From the NCBI GenBank assembly GCA_958438955.1, contig CAUBTS010000050.1, forward strand, positions 1 through 14,327: 14,327 nucleotides of DNA. Direction: 5' to 3'. Positions 12,986 to 14,327 of this stretch are shown here, one piece after another. The stretch comes from an uncultured Collinsella sp. (GTDB lineage Bacteria > Actinomycetota > Coriobacteriia > Coriobacteriales > Coriobacteriaceae). The position numbers were made by a program, and so were the translations under genes. Within the stretch, counting starts at the first letter, position 1. Every line of letters begins with the position of its first letter. Below the pieces are notes generated by a model. The model worked only from the letters and a program-made list of their open reading frames with translations. It was not told the origin of the DNA and made no database searches.

Positions 12986-14113
12986 ATGACGACTTCTTAT
13001 AAAACGATGGTGGTAAAGATCGGTTCGTCCACGGTGGTGGGTGCCGATGGCAAGGTCAACCGCGCCTTTATCGGCGGACTTGCCGATCAGGCCGCAGCGC
13101 TGCGCAAGCTCGGCTGGCGTCTGGTCGTGGTGAGCTCGGGCGCTATCGCCTGTGGCTATCCCGTGTTGGGTTTCGACCGCAAGCCGGTCGGCGACCTGCC
13201 GAGCCTGCAGGCCTGCGCCTCGGCCGGCCAGTGCATCATCTCGTCGGCCTACGACGAGGAGTTCCATGCGCGCGACCTGCTCACCTCGCTCGTGCTGCTC
13301 ACGCGCCACGATACGGCCCGCCGCACGTCCTACCTGCACGCGCGCGACGCCCTGCTGCGCCTGGTTGAGCTGGGCGTGGTGCCGGTCGTCAACGAGAACG
13401 ATACCGTCACCGTCGACGAGATCAAGTTTGGCGACAACGACACGCTGGCGGCGCTTGTGAGCTGCCTGGTTTCTGCCGATCTGTGCGTGACGCTCTCGGA
13501 CATCGATGGTCTCTATACTGCCAATCCGCATGAGGACCCCACGGCCGAGTTTGTTCCTGTCGTGCATAAGATCGATGCCAAGATTATCGCCTCGGCAGGC
13601 GATTCTTCGACTTCGGTGGGCACGGGCGGCATGATCACCAAGATTCGCGCGAGCCGCATCCTGATGACGGCGGGTATTCAGAGCGTGATTTGCTCGGGTG
13701 AGGAGCCCGATGCGCTCGTGCGCCTCGCCCGCGGCGAGGGCGTGGGCACGCTGTTCGATCCGCCGGCGGAGCGTCTGGACATCGCACCCCGCAAGCTGTG
13801 GATCGCACTGGGCGACAAGGCGCATGGCTCGGTGACGGTTGATGATGGTGCTGCGAAGGCGCTGGTCAGCCGTGGCTCTTCCTTGCTTGCGGTGGGTATT
13901 CGCGAGGTCGATGGCCAGTTTGCCGAGGGCGATGTGCTCGATGTGTGCGATCCGAGCGGTATGGTCGTCGCCCGCGGTATCGCCGAGGCCGATTCGGACG
14001 TGCTGGAACTTGCTGCCGGTCGCCGCCAAGACCAGATTGCCAGCAACCGCCTGCTGGCAGACCTGGCCGAGAAGCCGGCGATACACAGGGATAACTTGAT
14101 CGTATTTGCATAA
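12986..14113 (+). CDS. proB: Glutamate 5-kinase
   Basis: This cytosolic kinase phosphorylates glutamate to gamma-glutamyl phosphate, the first step of proline synthesis, and is usually feedback-inhibited by proline. The 375 residues comprise an amino-acid kinase domain (about 6-255) with VKIGSSTVV (10-18), VVSSGAIACG (48-57), VVNENDTV (134-141), FGDNDTLAA (148-156), LSDIDGLYT (170-178) and GTGGMITKI (212-220), then a C-terminal PUA domain (about 268-352), as in E. coli ProB. The ATG at 12986 has no strong ribosome site; an in-frame ATG at 13007 is a poorer choice because it would shorten the first strand. proA is the usual partner but does not follow within the window; a large inverted repeat closes the gene. 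Confidence 0.95.
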   Translation: MTTSYKTMVVKIGSSTVVGADGKVNRAFIGGLADQAAALRKLGWRLVVVSSGAIACGYPVLGFDRKPVGDLPSLQACASAGQCIISSAYDEEFHARDLLTSLVLLTRHDTARRTSYLHARDALLRLVELGVVPVVNENDTVTVDEIKFGDNDTLAALVSCLVSADLCVTLSDIDGLYTANPHEDPTAEFVPVVHKIDAKIIASAGDSSTSVGTGGMITKIRASRILMTAGIQSVICSGEEPDALVRLARGEGVGTLFDPPAERLDIAPRKLWIALGDKAHGSVTVDDGAAKALVSRGSSLLAVGIREVDGQFAEGDVLDVCDPSGMVVARGIAEADSDVLELAAGRRQDQIASNRLLADLAEKPAIHRDNLIVFA

Positions 14114-14127
14114 CCAATTGACGCTGC

Positions 14128-14225
14128 AAACGCCCCTAAGCGGCAATCTGACGTTCAATCGTCGGGCATGACCAAAAGGTCAATGCCCTCCTCTTTCACG
14201 TCACCTTGCTCGCTTAGGGGCGTTT
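14128..14225 (+). terminator. Branched inverted repeat after proB (terminator-like)
   Basis: AAACGCCCCTAAGCG (14128-14142) is perfectly inverted at 14211-14225. The 68 bases between hold two hairpins: GACG/CGTC (14150-14153 with 14160-14163) and GGGCATGACC (14164-14173) with 14178-14188 (one bulged A, AAAA loop). Four T (14222-14225) end the outer arm. It is probably the proB terminator, but it is larger and more branched than most, so a small structured RNA or mobile miniature element is possible. Confidence 0.6.
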
Positions 14226-14261
14226 TCGCTTTCCGTCCTCTACCTGCGGCATTGTCGTTGC

Positions 14262-14293
14262 CGGCACTTGTTCGGCACTTGGGGACGTTCCTT
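14262..14293 (+). repeat. Copy of the CGGCACTT-GGGACGTTCC repeat
   Basis: Bases 14273-14293 match 1422-1442 at 20 of 21 positions. CGGCACTTG also occurs just upstream (14262-14270), making a short tandem. The window ends before any inverted partner can be seen. Confidence 0.7.
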
Positions 14294-14327
14294 TTAATAT
14301 GAGCAGGACATTGTCAAGAGGCAAAAT

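Noticed and set aside
14169..14303. Short plus-strand frame starting inside the branched repeat
   Set aside because: The ATG lies in a hairpin stem, no ribosome site precedes it and the product has no recognisable character.

Overview
The window looks like chromosomal DNA of a high-GC, Gram-positive actinobacterium of the Coriobacteriia, most likely Collinsella or a close relative. This is inferred from gene content, codon use (strong G/C at third positions, which also produces long spurious antisense frames) and short GGGAC-containing hairpin repeats between genes. No database search was possible.

Layout. (1) 1-1319, minus strand: a polysaccharide/oligosaccharide flippase gene, cut by the window edge and broken by a one-base frameshift near 738-745, with an unusual hydrophilic N-terminal extension. 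(2) 1320-1698: a repeat-rich gap with a palindrome touching the flippase -10 box, a cluster of inverted and direct repeats, and a LacI-type palindrome before pckA. (3) 1699-6314, plus strand: pckA, a solo B3/B4-domain protein, a MarR regulator, a DegV-family lipid-binding protein and a one-domain alkyltransferase-like protein, punctuated by four copies of one hairpin repeat in alternating orientation. (4) 6315-6697: a convergent gap full of hairpins. (5) 6698-9117, minus strand: trpS, then a TagO/WecA-type undecaprenyl-phosphate sugar-1-phosphate transferase. (6) 9118-9643: a non-coding stretch carrying a probable 6S RNA on the minus strand, with its promoter back-to-back with a candidate promoter for the next gene. 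(7) 9644-14113, plus strand: a PflX-type radical SAM protein, tRNA-Ala(CGC) with a strong promoter and terminator, a small tail-anchored coiled-coil protein of unknown function, nicotinate phosphoribosyltransferase and glutamate 5-kinase. (8) 14114-14327: a large branched inverted repeat, then another copy of the repeat seen near 1422.

Most genes are housekeeping: gluconeogenesis/anaplerosis (pckA), tRNA charging (trpS), cell-surface glycopolymer assembly (tagO-like gene and flippase), NAD salvage (pncB) and proline synthesis (proB, without proA beside it here). The less ordinary material is non-coding: the probable 6S RNA, a possible attenuator before the B3/B4 gene, the inverted repeat pairs that bracket single genes, and the tRNA-terminator-gene arrangement at 10680-11316. 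I see no CRISPR array, prophage, insertion sequence or defence cluster.
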